Part shown: positions 1 through 7,496 of the stretch, one piece after another
How the letters are laid out: each line of letters begins with the position of its first letter
How positions within the stretch are numbered: the first letter of the stretch is position 1
Assembly (NCBI GenBank): GCA_934899185.1
Contig: CAKXYI010000010.1
Location: 15,018-79,017, forward strand
Direction of reading: 5' to 3'
DNA length: 64,000 bases
Origin: an uncultured Lachnospiraceae bacterium
GTDB lineage: Bacteria > Bacillota > Clostridia > Lachnospirales > Lachnospiraceae
Translations under genes and position numbers: made by a program
The notes under the pieces: generated by a model
What the model saw: only the letters and a program-made list of their open reading frames with translations
What the model was told of the DNA's origin: nothing
Databases searched by the model: none

Positions 1-1058
1 GCTTCCGGCTCAACGTATCCGCCAACACTGGTTCTGGAACCACCGCTGATCTGGGAAATACCAAGTTCAAGCACACGCTCTCTGCTCTCTTTGGTCTCTC
101 TGGTAGATACGATCATGCCGGTGTATGGCACAGCAATACGAATGCAGGCAACGATCTTGGCAAAGGTCTCGTCAGAAATACCATTGTCAAAAACATCCGG
201 GTCAATATCATCTGCGCGGCGCACACGCGGTACGCTGATGGTATGCGGTCCACAGCCCTTGGCTGCCTCTAAGTGCTCTGCATGCATGATGATTCCGGTA
301 AAGTCATAACGATAATTGTTGAGTCCAAAGAGAACACCAAGTCCTACATCATCAATACCACCATCCATGGCACGATCCATCGCCTCGGTGTGGTATGCAT
401 AATTGCTCTTTGGTCCGGTCGGATGCAGTTTTTCGTATGATTCTTTATTGTAGGTTTCCTGGAAAAGGATGTAGGTACCAATTCCGGCTTCCTTTAACAT
501 GCGGTATTCTTCGACAGTAGTTGCCGCGATATTGACGTTGACGCGGCGGATATCTCCATTTTTATGATGAATACTGTAGATTGTCTTGATACTTTCCAAA
601 ATATACTCGATCGGATTGTTCTTCGGATCCTCGCCTGCTTCGAGTGCCAGACGCTTGTGTCCCATATCCTGTAAAGCAATAACCTCCGCACGGATCTCCT
701 CCTGCGTCAGTTTCTTTCTGTGAATATGCTTGTTCTTTGCGTGATATGGGCAATACTCACAGCCATTGATACAATAATTGGACAGATAAAGCGGAGCAAA
801 CATAACAATACGGTTGCCATAAAACTCCTGCTTGATCTCTTTTGCCAACTGGTAGATCTCCTCATTCTTGTCTTCCAGTTCACAGTCTAAAAGCACGATG
901 GCTTCCTTGTGGCTGATCCCTTTCATCTTTCTTGCCTTGTTCAGGATCTGGTCGATCAGTTCCCGATTGTTCTTGTTCTTCTCAGCATAATCGAGACATT
1001 CACGGATCTCCTCATCGCTGATGAACTCCTCTGCCTTTGATGACATTACATCATACAT
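1..1058 (-). CDS. hydG: [FeFe]-hydrogenase H-cluster maturase HydG (C-terminus cut by window edge)
   Basis: Radical-SAM tyrosine lyase that makes the CO and CN ligands of the [FeFe]-hydrogenase active site. About 352 codons are visible, open to the left edge. The translation reads MYDVMSSKAEEFISDEEI at the start and carries the radical-SAM cluster motif NYCINGCEYC (C-x3-C-x2-C) near residue 90, then LALEAGEDP and GIGTYILFQETY, typical of HydG and its relative ThiH. HydG is preferred over ThiH because hydE and a TM1266-type gene lie just upstream on the same strand. The ATG at 1058 is preceded by AAAAGGGAGG. A weak promoter (TTACAA, 18 bp, TATAAC) may lie in the 111-bp gap to hydE. The C-terminal auxiliary-cluster region is outside the window. 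Confidence 0.9.
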   Translation of the reverse strand, partial: MYDVMSSKAEEFISDEEIRECLDYAEKNKNNRELIDQILNKARKMKGISHKEAIVLLDCELEDKNEEIYQLAKEIKQEFYGNRIVMFAPLYLSNYCINGCEYCPYHAKNKHIHRKKLTQEEIRAEVIALQDMGHKRLALEAGEDPKNNPIEYILESIKTIYSIHHKNGDIRRVNVNIAATTVEEYRMLKEAGIGTYILFQETYNKESYEKLHPTGPKSNYAYHTEAMDRAMDGGIDDVGLGVLFGLNNYRYDFTGIIMHAEHLEAAKGCGPHTISVPRVRRADDIDPDVFDNGISDETFAKIVACIRIAVPYTGMIVSTRETKESRERVLELGISQISGGSRTSVGGYVEPE

Positions 1059-1169
1059 TCTTTTTTCCTCCCTTTTCCTATGTGTCTTATGTTATAGTCC
1101 GTCTCCTTTACCCCTTGTAAAATCGACGGTTGTTTGCAAAATTAAATTTCCTTATAATTTCTATCTATT

Positions 1170-2228
1170 TTAGTCAGGCGCATCGCCACGGTCAACGACC
1201 AACGCATAACCAATCGACTGCATCCGATTTCCCAGACAGCCCCGGCACTCTGCCGCCTCATCCCCGGTACAGATCTTGTTGTCATAAAGTTCATACTGTT
1301 TGCGCATGCTGGTCGGTGACAGATTTGGCATAACGACATTGGCTCCTGCCAAAATTCCCTTTTCTCGTCCGCGCGGGTCGATCGTCCCCAGCGCTGTCGT
1401 TGCCGGAAGCAGCAACTTGGGCTGTAAGATACGAAGCAGTGAGATCAAATACAAAGTCTCCTCCACTGTCCCCTGTGCCTGATCTTTCAGGGGTGTCTCG
1501 TGATGAGGCACAAAAGGTCCGATCCCCACCATGGCAGGCTGTAAATTCTGGATAAAGACCATATCCGCTGCCAGTGTATGGGCTGTCTGCCCCCGGGATC
1601 CCACCATAAAGCCGCAGCCCACCTGATAACCTAATTCTTTTAAGGTATAAAGGCATTGGATGCGGTGGTCAAAATCCATTTCCTGCGGGTGTAGGCTCTC
1701 ATAATGGTATTTATCCGCAGTTTCATGTCTCAAAAGGTATCTATCTGCCCCGGCTTCTTTCATCAAGCGGTAACTTTCCCGACTTCTTTCGCCCAGAGAC
1801 AGGGTAATGGCGCAATCCGGATGACGCTTTTTGATCTCCCGGATCAGATCGCACATGACCTGATCTGTATAGTAAGCATCTTCTCCCCCCTGTAGGACAA
1901 AGGTGCGAAAGCCTAAGTCTGCCCCGATATCTGCGCAGGATAAGATATCTTCCCGGCTCAGGCGGTAACGTTCCACCTGCCGGTTATCTCTGCGGATACC
2001 GCAATAATAGCAATTATTCTTGCAGTAATTGGAAATCTCTATCAATCCTCGGGTATAGATCTTGTTGCCAAAGATTTCCTGAGACCTTTTTCTGGCAATT
2101 TCTGCTGCATATTCTGCCACTTGTTCGCATCTTCCGCGGATAATTTCTTCCCATTCATCCAGACTTAATGCATTTTCTCTATCTAATTTATCAATCAATG
2201 CTTTGACATCCTGCATTGTCCGTGCCAT
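1170..2228 (-). CDS. hydE: [FeFe]-hydrogenase H-cluster maturase HydE
   Basis: Radical-SAM protein of hydrogenase maturation, acting between HydG and HydF in building the diiron subcluster. 352 aa. The SAM cluster motif NYCKNNCYYCG (C-x3-C-x2-C) lies near residue 65, followed by LQGGEDAYYTD. A second cysteine motif, C-x7-C-x2-C, is present near the C-terminus, as in those HydE proteins that hold an accessory cluster. BioB is the nearest alternative, but the neighbours argue for HydE. The reading frame is open up to 2273. The ATG at 2228 is chosen because AAGGAG lies eight bases before it, while the ATG at 2273 has no ribosome site. It lies about 50 bp after the TM1266-type gene and is probably co-transcribed with it and hydG. 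Confidence 0.92.
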   Translation of the reverse strand: MARTMQDVKALIDKLDRENALSLDEWEEIIRGRCEQVAEYAAEIARKRSQEIFGNKIYTRGLIEISNYCKNNCYYCGIRRDNRQVERYRLSREDILSCADIGADLGFRTFVLQGGEDAYYTDQVMCDLIREIKKRHPDCAITLSLGERSRESYRLMKEAGADRYLLRHETADKYHYESLHPQEMDFDHRIQCLYTLKELGYQVGCGFMVGSRGQTAHTLAADMVFIQNLQPAMVGIGPFVPHHETPLKDQAQGTVEETLYLISLLRILQPKLLLPATTALGTIDPRGREKGILAGANVVMPNLSPTSMRKQYELYDNKICTGDEAAECRGCLGNRMQSIGYALVVDRGDAPD

Positions 2229-2276
2229 AGGCATTTCTCCTTCTTCTTTTTTCTTTCGATACTGTCCAGGCATCGC

Positions 2277-2525
2277 TTACTGCAATTTGGAATAGACGGC
2301 TTTTGCCGTTACGCCCTCAATATTACCGATCTTTCCCGACATGGCACTGATCACATCCTGCGGGGCATCAACTGCAACGCTGATCAGGGAAATTCCGCGT
2401 TTTTCATAAGGAATCCCCATACGTCCGATGATGTATTTGCCATATTCGTGCAACACATGATTCAGTTCTTCTGCCTTGTCGCGCTCTTCTACCACAATCG
2501 CAAGAATTGCTACTCTTGTGTCCAT
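2277..2525 (-). CDS. Iron-only hydrogenase system regulator (TM1266 family)
   Basis: Small ACT-like protein of 82 aa, beginning MDTRVAILAIVVEERD and containing IIGRMGIPYEKRGISLISVAVDA, the signature of the TM1266/TIGR03959 family. Genes of this family usually accompany hydE, hydG and hydF and are proposed to regulate the hydrogenase system; the mechanism is not known. The start at 2525 has a strong GGAAGGAGAGG site; a longer open frame to 2588 lacks one. It is the first gene of the visible hyd cluster. HydF is not in the window and could lie beyond the left edge or elsewhere. Confidence 0.82.
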   Translation of the reverse strand: MDTRVAILAIVVEERDKAEELNHVLHEYGKYIIGRMGIPYEKRGISLISVAVDAPQDVISAMSGKIGNIEGVTAKAVYSKLQ

Positions 2526-2684
2526 ATGTCCTCTCCTTCCGTTCAAGTTGTCTATTTTCCTCGTTGCCATAACAAAAAGTCCCTGCATCCAAAGATACAG
2601 AGACTTTCCCTATCAACACCTATAAAATCCCGTATCTTTACGCTCAGGCTGCCCTTTGCGCGCAGATGACTTTAATTCAAAATG

Positions 2685-2713
2685 TAAAAACAGGGAGATA
2701 CCTAATCTCCCTG
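2685..2713 (-). terminator. Intrinsic terminator after the SRP RNA
   Basis: On the minus strand CAGGGAGAT, a short loop and ATCTCCCTG are followed by a run of five T. It lies just downstream of the signal-recognition-particle RNA and should form its 3' end before processing. Confidence 0.8.
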
Positions 2714-2727
2714 AAATTGTCTTTTAT

Positions 2728-2873
2728 AGCGTTACCTCCACAGCCTGCTCAACCCAGGCACCCTTGCGGCACCCGGAAACTCCTTCTTAGTGCTGCTCCA
2801 TTCCTGACCTGACACGATTCGTAGGCATCCGTCGCGCAAGACCCAAGTATCAACGCCACTTGTGGAGGCCGCC
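2728..2873 (-). ncRNA. ffs: Signal recognition particle RNA (4.5S-like, small bacterial type)
   Basis: Scaffold RNA of the signal recognition particle, bound by Ffh. The universally conserved apical segment reads GTCAGGTCAGGAATGGAGCA, matching the GGAA tetraloop and asymmetric loop of helix 8, with AGCAGC in the expected place. The ends pair: GGCCTCCACA at the 5' side with TGTGGAGGT at the 3' side. The transcript is about 146 nt, longer than the roughly 100-nt small class and much shorter than the roughly 270-nt Bacillus type, and I see no Alu domain. The ends are estimated from the promoter and the pairing. The tadA gene just upstream is a common neighbour in Firmicutes. Confidence 0.88.
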
Positions 2874-2879
2874 ATTTGC

Positions 2880-2908
2880 ATTGTATGGGATTATGACACA
2901 TTTGTCAA
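2880..2908 (-). promoter_or_regulatory. Promoter of the SRP RNA
   Basis: TTGACA (2903-2908) and TACAAT (2880-2885) are separated by exactly 17 bp on the minus strand, placing the start of transcription at about 2873, the predicted 5' end of the RNA. Confidence 0.82.
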
Positions 2909-2953
2909 TCAAATTGGAATTAACTTCCGTATTATCTTGCGTACTATCTTCCT

Positions 2954-3457
2954 CTAAAACTGCTTCTTCTGCTCTCTGAGATCTGTGAAAAATCCGCTTA
3001 AGAGGGCGGAACACTCATCTTCGAGAACACCGCGCTCAACCTCAACCTGATGATTGAAAGCATCCATCTGTAAAATGTTAAGGACGGATCCGGCGCAGCC
3101 CGCCTTGGCATTCATGCTACCGATAACTGCCTTTTTTAATCTCGCCTGCACCATAGCACCTGCACACATCTGGCATGGCTCAAGGGTCACATACATGGTA
3201 CAATCCTCTAATCTCCAGTCGCCTGTCTTTTTGCATGCCTGCTTCATGGCGATCAATTCCGCATGGGAAAGTACATTCTTATCCGTGTTGCGCTTGTTGT
3301 AGCCCTTGCCGATGACTTTATCATCACGCACGATCACACAACCGATCGGTACTTCGTTGAGATCATATGCCTTTTTTGCCTCCTTGAGTGCCATCTTCAT
3401 GTACTTCTCATCATGTTTTTCCTGTCTGTTCTTTTCGATTTTCTCTTTCAGTGCCAT
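2954..3457 (-). CDS. tadA: tRNA(adenine-34) deaminase TadA
   Basis: Zinc-dependent deaminase that converts A34 to inosine in tRNA-Arg(ACG). 167 aa. The catalytic HAE motif (SHAELIAM) lies near residue 65, and PCQMCAGAM supplies the two zinc cysteines near residue 95. About 18 lysine- and glutamate-rich residues precede the usual N-terminus (MKMALKEAKKAYDLNEVPIG). The ATG at 3457 is preceded by GGAGG at good spacing, so the extension is probably real. It is transcribed away from the activase gene at 3536, and the SRP RNA gene follows it. Confidence 0.95.
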   Translation of the reverse strand: MALKEKIEKNRQEKHDEKYMKMALKEAKKAYDLNEVPIGCVIVRDDKVIGKGYNKRNTDKNVLSHAELIAMKQACKKTGDWRLEDCTMYVTLEPCQMCAGAMVQARLKKAVIGSMNAKAGCAGSVLNILQMDAFNHQVEVERGVLEDECSALLSGFFTDLREQKKQF

Positions 3458-3479
3458 ATGGTAAAACCTCCACCAAACT

Positions 3480-3512
3480 GTTATAATGTTTTTTGATTAG
3501 TTTCATTATAAC
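3480..3512. promoter_or_regulatory. Divergent promoter region with mirrored -10 elements
   Basis: GTTATAATG at 3480-3488 and its exact reverse complement CATTATAAC at 3504-3512 are separated by 15 bp. Each arm contains a TATAAT hexamer, one readable toward each divergent gene (tadA on minus, the activase on plus). Upstream -35 hexamers are weak on both sides, so the call is tentative. Confidence 0.4.
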
Positions 3513-3535
3513 ACGATAGGAAATGGAGTAACACT

Positions 3536-4237
3536 ATGACTGTAAAAATATATGGAATGCAGAAAACAACCTTGGTTGATTATCCGGGACGTGTTGCTAC
3601 AACCCTCTTTACCGGTGGCTGTAACTTCCGCTGTCCTTACTGCCACAACGGTGATCTGGTTATGGATCTGGAGCAGATCGAACCTTACGCTATGGAAGAT
3701 ATTTTTGCCCACCTAAAAAAGAGAAAAAGTGTCTTGGACGGCGTTGTTATCAGTGGGGGAGAGCCGACTTTACAGGCCGATCTTCCTGATTTCATCCGTC
3801 AGATCAAAGCCATGGGCTATCTGATAAAGTTGGATACCAACGGCAGTAATCCTGCCATGCTCCGCTCACTCATAGAAGACGGACTTTTGGATTATGTTGC
3901 TATGGACATCAAACATTCCCGATCCAAATATGCCGGTATCGCCAATAGCACTGCTTTTTCTCTGGATGATATTGTTGCTTCCGTAGACTATCTCAAAGAA
4001 GGACACGTCGACTATGAATTCCGCACCACACTTTGTAAAGAATTACATCAGGAAAGCGATATGACAGCCATTGGACTGTGGCTCATGGGAGCCAAATCCT
4101 ATTATTTGCAGCCCTACAAGGAATCCGATCAGGTCATCCAACCCGGATTTCATCCACATGACAAGAATACTTTGGAGGATTTTGTCCACATATTATCTGC
4201 CTTTATACCAAAGGTGGAGATTCGAGGTTTAGATTAG
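3536..4237 (+). CDS. Radical-SAM activase, anaerobic ribonucleotide reductase activating protein type (NrdG2-like)
   Basis: 233-aa radical-SAM activase. The cluster motif CNFRCPYCHN (C-x3-C-x2-C) lies near residue 30, followed by GGEPTLQ. The opening KIYGMQKTTLVDYPGRVATTLF is characteristic of the TIGR02495 group, annotated as activating protein for anaerobic ribonucleoside triphosphate reductase. No nrdD gene lies in the window, so the partner glycyl-radical enzyme must be encoded elsewhere or may differ. The start ATG has GGAG seven bases upstream. The stop codon overlaps the GTG start of the next gene by one base, so the two genes should be translationally coupled. Confidence 0.82.
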   Translation: MTVKIYGMQKTTLVDYPGRVATTLFTGGCNFRCPYCHNGDLVMDLEQIEPYAMEDIFAHLKKRKSVLDGVVISGGEPTLQADLPDFIRQIKAMGYLIKLDTNGSNPAMLRSLIEDGLLDYVAMDIKHSRSKYAGIANSTAFSLDDIVASVDYLKEGHVDYEFRTTLCKELHQESDMTAIGLWLMGAKSYYLQPYKESDQVIQPGFHPHDKNTLEDFVHILSAFIPKVEIRGLD

Positions 4238-4788
4238 TGAATTTTGAACAGACGACCGACCGCCTGATTCTGCGAATCCTTTCTGCAGAAGATGCTGAAA
4301 AGGTATTACAATTTTATATGGATAATGCCGAGATTTTTGAGCAGTTCGAACCCCTGATCGGGGATGACTTTTACAATCTGGAACACCAGAAGAACCTCTT
4401 GACCTACGAGTACCAAGAGATCCTAAAATTACATATGCTGCGCTTCTGGATCTTTGAAAAAGACCATCCTGACCGCATCATCGGCACGATCAGTTTCCAC
4501 AATATTTCGCCAAATATCTATTCTTCCGCCCAGTTGGGCTACAAGATGGATCAGCATTTCTGGCGGAAAGGCTACTGCTACGAAGCGATCAAAGCAGGCA
4601 TCCGTATTGTTTCGGGAGACATCGGCATCCGCCGCTACGAGGCACTGGTACTGCCGGACAATACCCCATCTATCTGCCTTTTGAAAAAACTGGGCTTTCA
4701 CAAGGAAGGTCTCTTGGTAGACAAGGTATTTTTGCAAAATCGCTGGCGCGATCATTATTTATATGGCTATATTGTTCCGAAAATATAG
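4237..4788 (+). CDS. GNAT family N-acetyltransferase (RimJ/RimL-like)
   Basis: 183-aa acetyltransferase that probably transfers acetyl from acetyl-CoA to an amine. The N-terminus, TDRLILRILSAEDAEKVL, is typical of the RimJ/RimL/SpeG-like Acetyltransf_3 group. The middle holds RIIGTISFHNI, the cofactor-binding region QHFWRKGYCYEAI and the late LPDNTPSICLLKKLGFHKEG. It starts with GTG inside the stop region of the preceding activase (TAGTG overlap). The substrate cannot be deduced. The next gene begins 18 bp downstream, so the three genes from 3536 to 5364 look like one transcription unit. Confidence 0.85.
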   Translation: MNFEQTTDRLILRILSAEDAEKVLQFYMDNAEIFEQFEPLIGDDFYNLEHQKNLLTYEYQEILKLHMLRFWIFEKDHPDRIIGTISFHNISPNIYSSAQLGYKMDQHFWRKGYCYEAIKAGIRIVSGDIGIRRYEALVLPDNTPSICLLKKLGFHKEGLLVDKVFLQNRWRDHYLYGYIVPKI

Positions 4789-4806
4789 CAAAAGAAAGGG
4801 AAATTC

Positions 4807-5364
4807 ATGTCACAGGTAACCAAGCGAGCCCTTGAGGCATCACTGAAAAATCTTCTTTTACAAAAGCCGTTAGATAAAATAACGATCAATGATATTACGG
4901 CAGATTGCGGCATCAACCGCATGACCTTTTACTACCATTTCAAGGATATCTATGATCTTGTGGAATGGTCTTGTCTGGAAGATGCCGAAAAGGCATTAAA
5001 CAACAAAAAGACCTATGACACCTGGGAGCAGGGACTCCTACAGATCTTTTATGCCGTGCAGGAAAACAAGCCTTTCATCATGAATGTTTATCACTGTGTC
5101 AGCCGGGAACGAGTAGAAAAATATCTCATGCCCCTGACCGACAAACTCCTGGTCGATGTGATCGAGGAGCAATCCGAAGGACTTTCCGTCAAGCAGACAG
5201 ACAAGGATTTTATCGCCCAGATCTACTCCTATGTACTGGTCGGGCTCATGTTGGACTGGGTCGCCAATGACATGAAAGATGACCCGGAAAAACTGGTCGA
5301 GCGTCTTGCCATCGTCATCCAGGGAAATCTATCGGCAGCCTTACACCGTCTATGTGACCACTGA
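4807..5364 (+). CDS. TetR/AcrR family transcriptional regulator
   Basis: 185-aa regulator. The N-terminal helix-turn-helix is clear: KITINDITADCGINRMTFYYHFKDIYDLVEW (residues ~20-55). The sequence style resembles the TetR_C-containing group that includes the dihydroxyacetone-kinase regulator DhaS. The C-terminal part should bind a ligand or act as a dimerisation domain. It lies directly upstream of oleate hydratase on the same strand, separated by a terminator and by a 15-bp imperfect palindrome at 5470-5484. This suggests it controls the hydratase, perhaps sensing fatty acids; that is inference. Ribosome site AAAGAAAGGG precedes the ATG. Confidence 0.85.
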   Translation: MSQVTKRALEASLKNLLLQKPLDKITINDITADCGINRMTFYYHFKDIYDLVEWSCLEDAEKALNNKKTYDTWEQGLLQIFYAVQENKPFIMNVYHCVSRERVEKYLMPLTDKLLVDVIEEQSEGLSVKQTDKDFIAQIYSYVLVGLMLDWVANDMKDDPEKLVERLAIVIQGNLSAALHRLCDH

Positions 5365-5407
5365 TCTTATCAAAAGACCGGATTTGATAAAATTATTTAC
5401 AATCATA

Positions 5408-5447
5408 CCCCCCATGATAAAAAAATTATCATGGGGTCTTTTTTGTT
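5408..5447 (+). terminator. Intrinsic terminator after the TetR gene
   Basis: ACCCC...ATGATAA pairs with TTATCATGGGGT around an A-rich loop and is followed by CTTTTTT. It separates the TetR gene from ohyA. Confidence 0.88.
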
Positions 5448-5469
5448 TATTTTCCTTTTTCTTTGACAA

Positions 5470-5484
5470 ACCTATACTACAGGT
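5470..5484. promoter_or_regulatory. Candidate operator and promoter of oleate hydratase
   Basis: ACCTATACTACAGGT is an imperfect 15-bp inverted repeat (half-site ACCTrTA) that contains a good -10 hexamer, TATACT (5473-5478). TTGACA at 5463-5468 is too close to serve as the -35 for that -10 and has only a weak -10 of its own. A TetR dimer bound here would block the promoter. Position and symmetry are visible; the identity of the binding protein is inferred. Confidence 0.45.
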
Positions 5485-5510
5485 ACAAAGAAATGAAGGA
5501 GGTAATCATT

Positions 5511-7304
5511 ATGTATTACTCAGCAGGAACTTATGAATCATTCGCACATCCGGAGAAACCGGAGGGTGTCGACAAAAAATCCGCATACATCATCGGAACT
5601 GGGCTTGCCGGTCTGACCGCAGCCTTTTATCTGGTGCGTGATGGGCAGTTAAAGGGCGAACATATCCATCTCTTGGAAAAACTGACCCTTGCCGGCGGTT
5701 CATGCGATGGTAGAAAAGATATTACCAAGGGCTTCTTTATGAGAGGCGGACGTGAAATGGATAACCACTTTGAAGTTATGTGGGATATGTTCCGTGACGT
5801 ACCTTCCATGGAAAACCCGGAAATCTCCGTTTTGGATGAATATTACTGGCTCAACAAGCATGACCCGAACTATTCCCTCTGCCGCGCTACCGTAAATCGC
5901 GGTCAGGATGCTCATACAGACAAAAAATTCGGACTGGACAAGGCAAGCGCACAGGCACTTTCCAAACTTTTTATCACACCGGAAAAAGAATTGGAAGACA
6001 AGAAGATCTCCGAAGTGCTGCCGGATTCTTTCTGGGATACCAATTTCTGGCTCTACTGGCAGACCATGTTCGCTTTCCAGCGCTGGTCAAGTGCCTTAGA
6101 GATGAAGCGTTACCTTTGCCGTTATGTGCACCATATTGATGGACTCCCAGACTTTAGTGCCCTTCGTTTTACAAAATACAATCAGTACGAAAGCCTTATC
6201 ATGCCGCTTGTCAACTATCTGACTTCACATGGTGTCCAGATCGAATACGGCATGGATGTAAAGAATGTTGTCATTGAAACGATCGGTGACAAGAAGATCG
6301 CACGCCAGATCGTATATATCAAAGACGGCGAGGAGCAGACCCTGGATCTGGTCGAAGATGATCTGGTGTTCATTACAAACGGCTGCTGCACCGATACTTC
6401 CTGCTACGGCGACCAGACACATGTACCGGACCTTTCCAAGGTAAAAAATGGTGCCGGCGAGTCATGGGATCTGTGGAAAAATATTGCTAAACAGGCAAAG
6501 CACGGTGAATTCGGTAACCCGGATAACTTCTGTGATGACTACGAAGCAACCAACTGGATGAGCGCGACCGTTGCCACTTCCGATGAAAAGATCATCGGCA
6601 AGATCAAAGATATCTGCAAGCGTGATCCAAGAGACGGCAAGGTAACGACCGGTGGTATCGTCACTGTAAAAGACAGTACCGAAAACTGGTATCTGTCCTG
6701 GACCATCAACCGTCAGCCACAGTTCAAGGCACAGGATAAAAACATGGTCCTTGTCTGGCTCTATGCCCTCAACACCAACAAGGAAGGAAACTTTGTAAAG
6801 AAAGCCATGCGTGATTGTACCGGTAAGGAAGTCTGCGAAGAATGGCTCTATCACATTGGCGTGGATCCAAAGGAAATCCCGGATCTGGCTGAAAATGCCT
6901 GCAATACAACCACATGCTTTATGCCATTTATCAATGCCTTCTTCCAGCCAAGAAAGAATGAGGATCGTCCAAAGGTCGTACCGGAAGGCTCTGTCAACTT
7001 TGCTTTCTTAGGTCAGTTTACCGAGACACCAAGAGATACCATCTTTACTATTGAATACTCTATGCGTACCGGTATGGAATCTGTTTACACACTGCTTGAT
7101 ATTGACCGTGGTGTTCCTGAAGTATGGGGAAGTAAATATGATGTGCGTGAACTCTTGCGTGCATGCTACTATGCAATCGACAAGAAACCAATCACAGATG
7201 TAAAACTTTCCTTTGCGGAAAAAGAAGCATTGAAAGTCCTTCTCAAGAAAGTCAAGGGAACCGATGTCGAGATCCTGCTGAAAAACAGCGGTCTGATCGA
7301 ATAA
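5511..7304 (+). CDS. ohyA: Oleate hydratase (myosin-cross-reactive antigen family)
   Basis: FAD-dependent enzyme that adds water to the cis-9 double bond of oleic and related acids, giving 10-hydroxy fatty acids; in gut bacteria it is a detoxification step. 597 aa, normal for the family. The N-terminal FAD loop is AYIIGTGLAGLTAA (residues ~25-38); GGREMDNHFEVMWDMF near residue 80 holds the conserved glutamate region; FTETPRDTIFTIEYSMRTGMESVY near the C-terminus is also diagnostic. The start at 5511 is chosen for the GGAGG eight bases upstream. A strong terminator follows. The TetR gene upstream probably regulates it. Confidence 0.95.
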   Translation: MYYSAGTYESFAHPEKPEGVDKKSAYIIGTGLAGLTAAFYLVRDGQLKGEHIHLLEKLTLAGGSCDGRKDITKGFFMRGGREMDNHFEVMWDMFRDVPSMENPEISVLDEYYWLNKHDPNYSLCRATVNRGQDAHTDKKFGLDKASAQALSKLFITPEKELEDKKISEVLPDSFWDTNFWLYWQTMFAFQRWSSALEMKRYLCRYVHHIDGLPDFSALRFTKYNQYESLIMPLVNYLTSHGVQIEYGMDVKNVVIETIGDKKIARQIVYIKDGEEQTLDLVEDDLVFITNGCCTDTSCYGDQTHVPDLSKVKNGAGESWDLWKNIAKQAKHGEFGNPDNFCDDYEATNWMSATVATSDEKIIGKIKDICKRDPRDGKVTTGGIVTVKDSTENWYLSWTINRQPQFKAQDKNMVLVWLYALNTNKEGNFVKKAMRDCTGKEVCEEWLYHIGVDPKEIPDLAENACNTTTCFMPFINAFFQPRKNEDRPKVVPEGSVNFAFLGQFTETPRDTIFTIEYSMRTGMESVYTLLDIDRGVPEVWGSKYDVRELLRACYYAIDKKPITDVKLSFAEKEALKVLLKKVKGTDVEILLKNSGLIE

Positions 7305-7339
7305 ATTTCTATGACAAAAAATAAATCTTGAATTAAGAA

Positions 7340-7381
7340 AACGCCAAGACCGGCTCTGTGCCGGCTTTGGCGTTCTTTTTC
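7340..7381 (+). terminator. Intrinsic terminator after ohyA
   Basis: AACGCCAAGACCGGC and GCCGGCTTTGGCGTT form a 15-bp stem around a five-base loop, followed by CTTTTTC. The rest of the gap to 7497 shows no further feature. Confidence 0.93.
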
Positions 7382-7496
7382 TTTTATTTCTCTTCTGATT
7401 CTTTGTGCATGCTCACAACTTCTCTGCGGATTTGTCATATTTATTTATCCGCTTTTCCACGAAACTACTTATACACCAATATAACAAACTTCTGTC

